A DNA stretch of 64,000 nt from Bradyrhizobium manausense (GTDB taxonomy: Bacteria; Pseudomonadota; Alphaproteobacteria; Rhizobiales; Xanthobacteraceae). Under the pieces are notes generated by a model. The model had not been told where the DNA came from and did not search any database. It worked only from the letters and a program-made list of their open reading frames with translations. The DNA lies in contig NZ_JAFCLG010000008.1 in NCBI RefSeq assembly GCF_018129685.1, positions 1 to 64,000 on the forward strand, given 5' to 3'. Below are positions 63,501-64,000 of the stretch, in pieces. The position numbers were made by a program, and so were the translations under genes. Every line of letters begins with the position of its first letter. Position 1 is the stretch's first letter.

Positions 63501-63685
63501 TCCGCCAGCCGCTCGGCATCACCATCATGGGCGGCCTCGTCGTCGCGCAGCTGTTCACGCTGTATTCGACGCCGGCGATGTACCTGGTCCTGGACAGGCT
63601 GCGGCGGCGGAAGCGGGTGGTCGCGGGTCCGGCACGCGCAACCGGCATCTCCCCGGCTTCGCCACTTCCGGATCTCAACGGCTGA
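60578..63685 (+). CDS. RND efflux permease (MdtC-like)
   Basis: A 1035-residue second pump subunit, starting at a GTG overlapping the upstream stop (GTGA). Helix 4 has the same GFVVDDAIVMIENI relay motif, and the C-terminal half repeats the fold (GMVMKNAIMMVDYALDAE, IRQPLGITIMGGL). It differs throughout from the first permease, so it is not a recent copy. The upstream codons from 60518 are the end of the first permease read in another frame. It completes the MdtABC-like operon. Confidence 0.95.
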   Translation: MSITAQFVLRPVATTLLMIGVFLLGCVAYVRLPIASVPAVERPTIGIYAPFPGASPATVANALSQPLETTLALIPGVTEITSFSAMGGTSITVQFELSVDVDAAAGAVQAAINSAGPNLPKGPWPPTYWKANPAGFAVVALALTSDVFTPGEVYSLADGVIAPKLSQLPGVARINVTGAERSAVRIQVSPARLAAMNLSLEAARVAVLNASQNLPKGAVSVDGQRLTIEANDQLLQAVDYRGIVLAWRNGAPVRLGDVADVTDSVINNRLAGWYGTERGVVLFIYKQSDANIVETVDAIKSELPEIQRWLPPGIKLHTIYDRTTLIRAAVNDVKLTLVIASALVVLVIALFLRRFWATMIPSVTIPVSLAATLFVMNLCGFSLDNLSLMALTIAAGFVVDDAIVMIENIIRRMSEGEPALQAAINGSRQMAFTVVAITVALIAALIPILFMPDVVGRYFREFGVTLVVAIVSSAAISLTLTPMMCGHLLDRGRQRLHNPDADGGHRSFYARSLDWTLRRRFLTVLMITALTGASVWLYLKLPKGFMPTQDTGVMFVRTVAPSNISFLSMEDRQRAVGEAILQDPAISGLTSYIGEGNGNALSVGQMLVALKPPEVRKLSIQQVIARLRERMNQIDGVRVFFVPLQDLNLGVQSGGSRFQYTLWGIDEEAVIRAAESMIRRVRGIPDIIDVIASWETGGLQAGLTIDRVRAAMLGVTPVAVDNTLNDAFGQRQINLLYLPTNFARVIFEVEPQAASGPDSMSQIYVPSASGKAVPLAALTKPQRAHAAMWVRHSAQFPAATIFFDIKPGTSIGDAIASIRKEEADAKLPDDIKAEFRGEAKEADRSIVKQAALFGAALIAIYLALGMLYESYVHPLTILSTLPPTAFGALVALWATGTQFTLVTTIACILLVGMVMKNAIMMVDYALDAERHRGISARDAILLAARLRARPITMTMLAAFLSAVPIAFGTGPGFEIRQPLGITIMGGLVVAQLFTLYSTPAMYLVLDRLRRRKRVVAGPARATGISPASPLPDLNG

Positions 63686-63800
63686 GACACCAACGCTTTT
63701 TCGGAGCGCCGCAAGCCCCGCGCAATCTCGCGCTGCTGAGGTCGAATCATCGGCTGCCGCGTTTCGGGCGGCCACTCGCCATTGATGGGACCGGGCAGCG

Positions 63801-64000
63801 ATGAGCACAGCAGCCGCCTTTTGCGAAGCGGGTCTTGCGCATTTCCGGGCGGGGCGGCATCTCGACGCGCGTGCCTGCTGCCAGCAGGCCCTCGGAATCG
63901 ATGCTTATAATACCGACGCCCAGCATCTCATCGGGCTGCTGCATCTCGAGGCCGGGCAATACAGCGACGCCCTGGAATGGATCGTCCGCGCGATCCAGCG
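63801..64000 (+). CDS. TPR-repeat protein, N-terminal part (runs off the window)
   Basis: From ATG 63801 the frame stays open to the window end. The residues (FCEAGLAHFRAGRHLDARAC, DAQHLIGLLHLEAGQYSDAL) fit tetratricopeptide repeats, with Gly, Ala and aromatic residues in the usual spacing. It lies 115 bases past the RND operon. Proteins of this kind in Bradyrhizobium often continue into a glycosyltransferase-like domain, but that part is outside the window. Confidence 0.75.
   Translation, partial: MSTAAAFCEAGLAHFRAGRHLDARACCQQALGIDAYNTDAQHLIGLLHLEAGQYSDALEWIVRAIQ

Noticed and set aside
57357..63808. Minus-strand frames of 913 and 1014 codons opposite the RND permeases
   Set aside because: Shadows of the permease genes; composition is Arg/Asp/His/Gln-rich and no membrane or catalytic pattern is seen.

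Overview
The window is a continuous stretch of high-GC chromosome from an alphaproteobacterium, most likely Bradyrhizobium or a close relative. Three things support this. Codon use is GC-rich throughout, so long shadow frames lie opposite most genes. Several intergenic spaces carry palindromic elements of the kind scattered through rhizobial genomes (153-193, 27778-27861, 42684-42798). The gene mix (many MarR/GntR/LysR-controlled catabolic units, Gfo/Idh and DapA-like enzymes, a TonB/PepSY iron module) is typical of soil rhizobia. No sequence search was run, so the genus is an inference. I see no rRNA, tRNA, CRISPR array, prophage or intact insertion sequence.

Layout. 0.2-6.7 kb: a DapA-family aldolase/dehydratase, a chemoreceptor, an enoyl-CoA hydratase/isomerase overlapping its MarR regulator, and an exported tannase/feruloyl-esterase-like hydrolase. 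7.0-11.5 kb: a tight four-gene operon of a TelA-family protein, a lipoprotein fusing a solute-binding domain to a von Willebrand A domain, an XpaC-like membrane protein and a second solute-binding-like protein. 11.5-12.8 kb: serA. 12.9-29.0 kb: a large sugar-nucleotide island. It holds GmhB-like phosphatase, UDP-galactopyranose-mutase-like flavoprotein, two kinds of methyltransferase, a GmhA-like isomerase, and a ten-gene operon with a transaldolase, three SDR epimerases/dehydratases, a kinase/nucleotidyltransferase in the order opposite to HldE, a Gfo/Idh oxidoreductase, a UDP-sugar-dehydrogenase homologue without its catalytic cysteine, a methyltransferase and a split transketolase. A convergent radical SAM/SPASM gene ends the island.

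29-34 kb: a triple rhodanese protein and an iron-uptake pair (TonB receptor and PepSY membrane protein). 34.4-37.1 kb: a MarR, isochorismatase-like hydrolase, small membrane protein and MFS exporter operon. 37-40.4 kb: a second DapA-like enzyme diverging from a GlcD-type FAD dehydrogenase and its GntR regulator. 40.6-42.6 kb: ygiQ. 43-45.7 kb: a P450, SRPBCC and ferredoxin operon diverging from a GntR regulator. 45.8-48.9 kb: a two-component styrene/indole monooxygenase (styA, an EthD-like gene, styB) diverging from a LysR regulator. 48.9-50.3 kb: a luciferase-like oxidoreductase followed by a palindrome-rich scar with the first codons of a glyoxalase-fold gene. 50.3-56 kb: small proteins, a membrane-bound AraC regulator with a fatty-acid-hydroxylase-fold enzyme, a Tat-exported class V aminotransferase and a NagZ-like glycosidase. 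56.1-63.7 kb: an MdtABC-like RND efflux operon. The window ends inside a TPR protein.

The most unusual content is the 13-28 kb island. It has enzymes to extend a sugar phosphate by two or three carbons, isomerise, phosphorylate, dephosphorylate and activate it, then epimerise, oxidise/reduce and methylate it, but it has no glycosyltransferase, flippase or polymerase. It looks like a dedicated factory for an unusual higher-carbon nucleotide sugar. The second candidate system is the TelA/VWA/XpaC/solute-binding operon.
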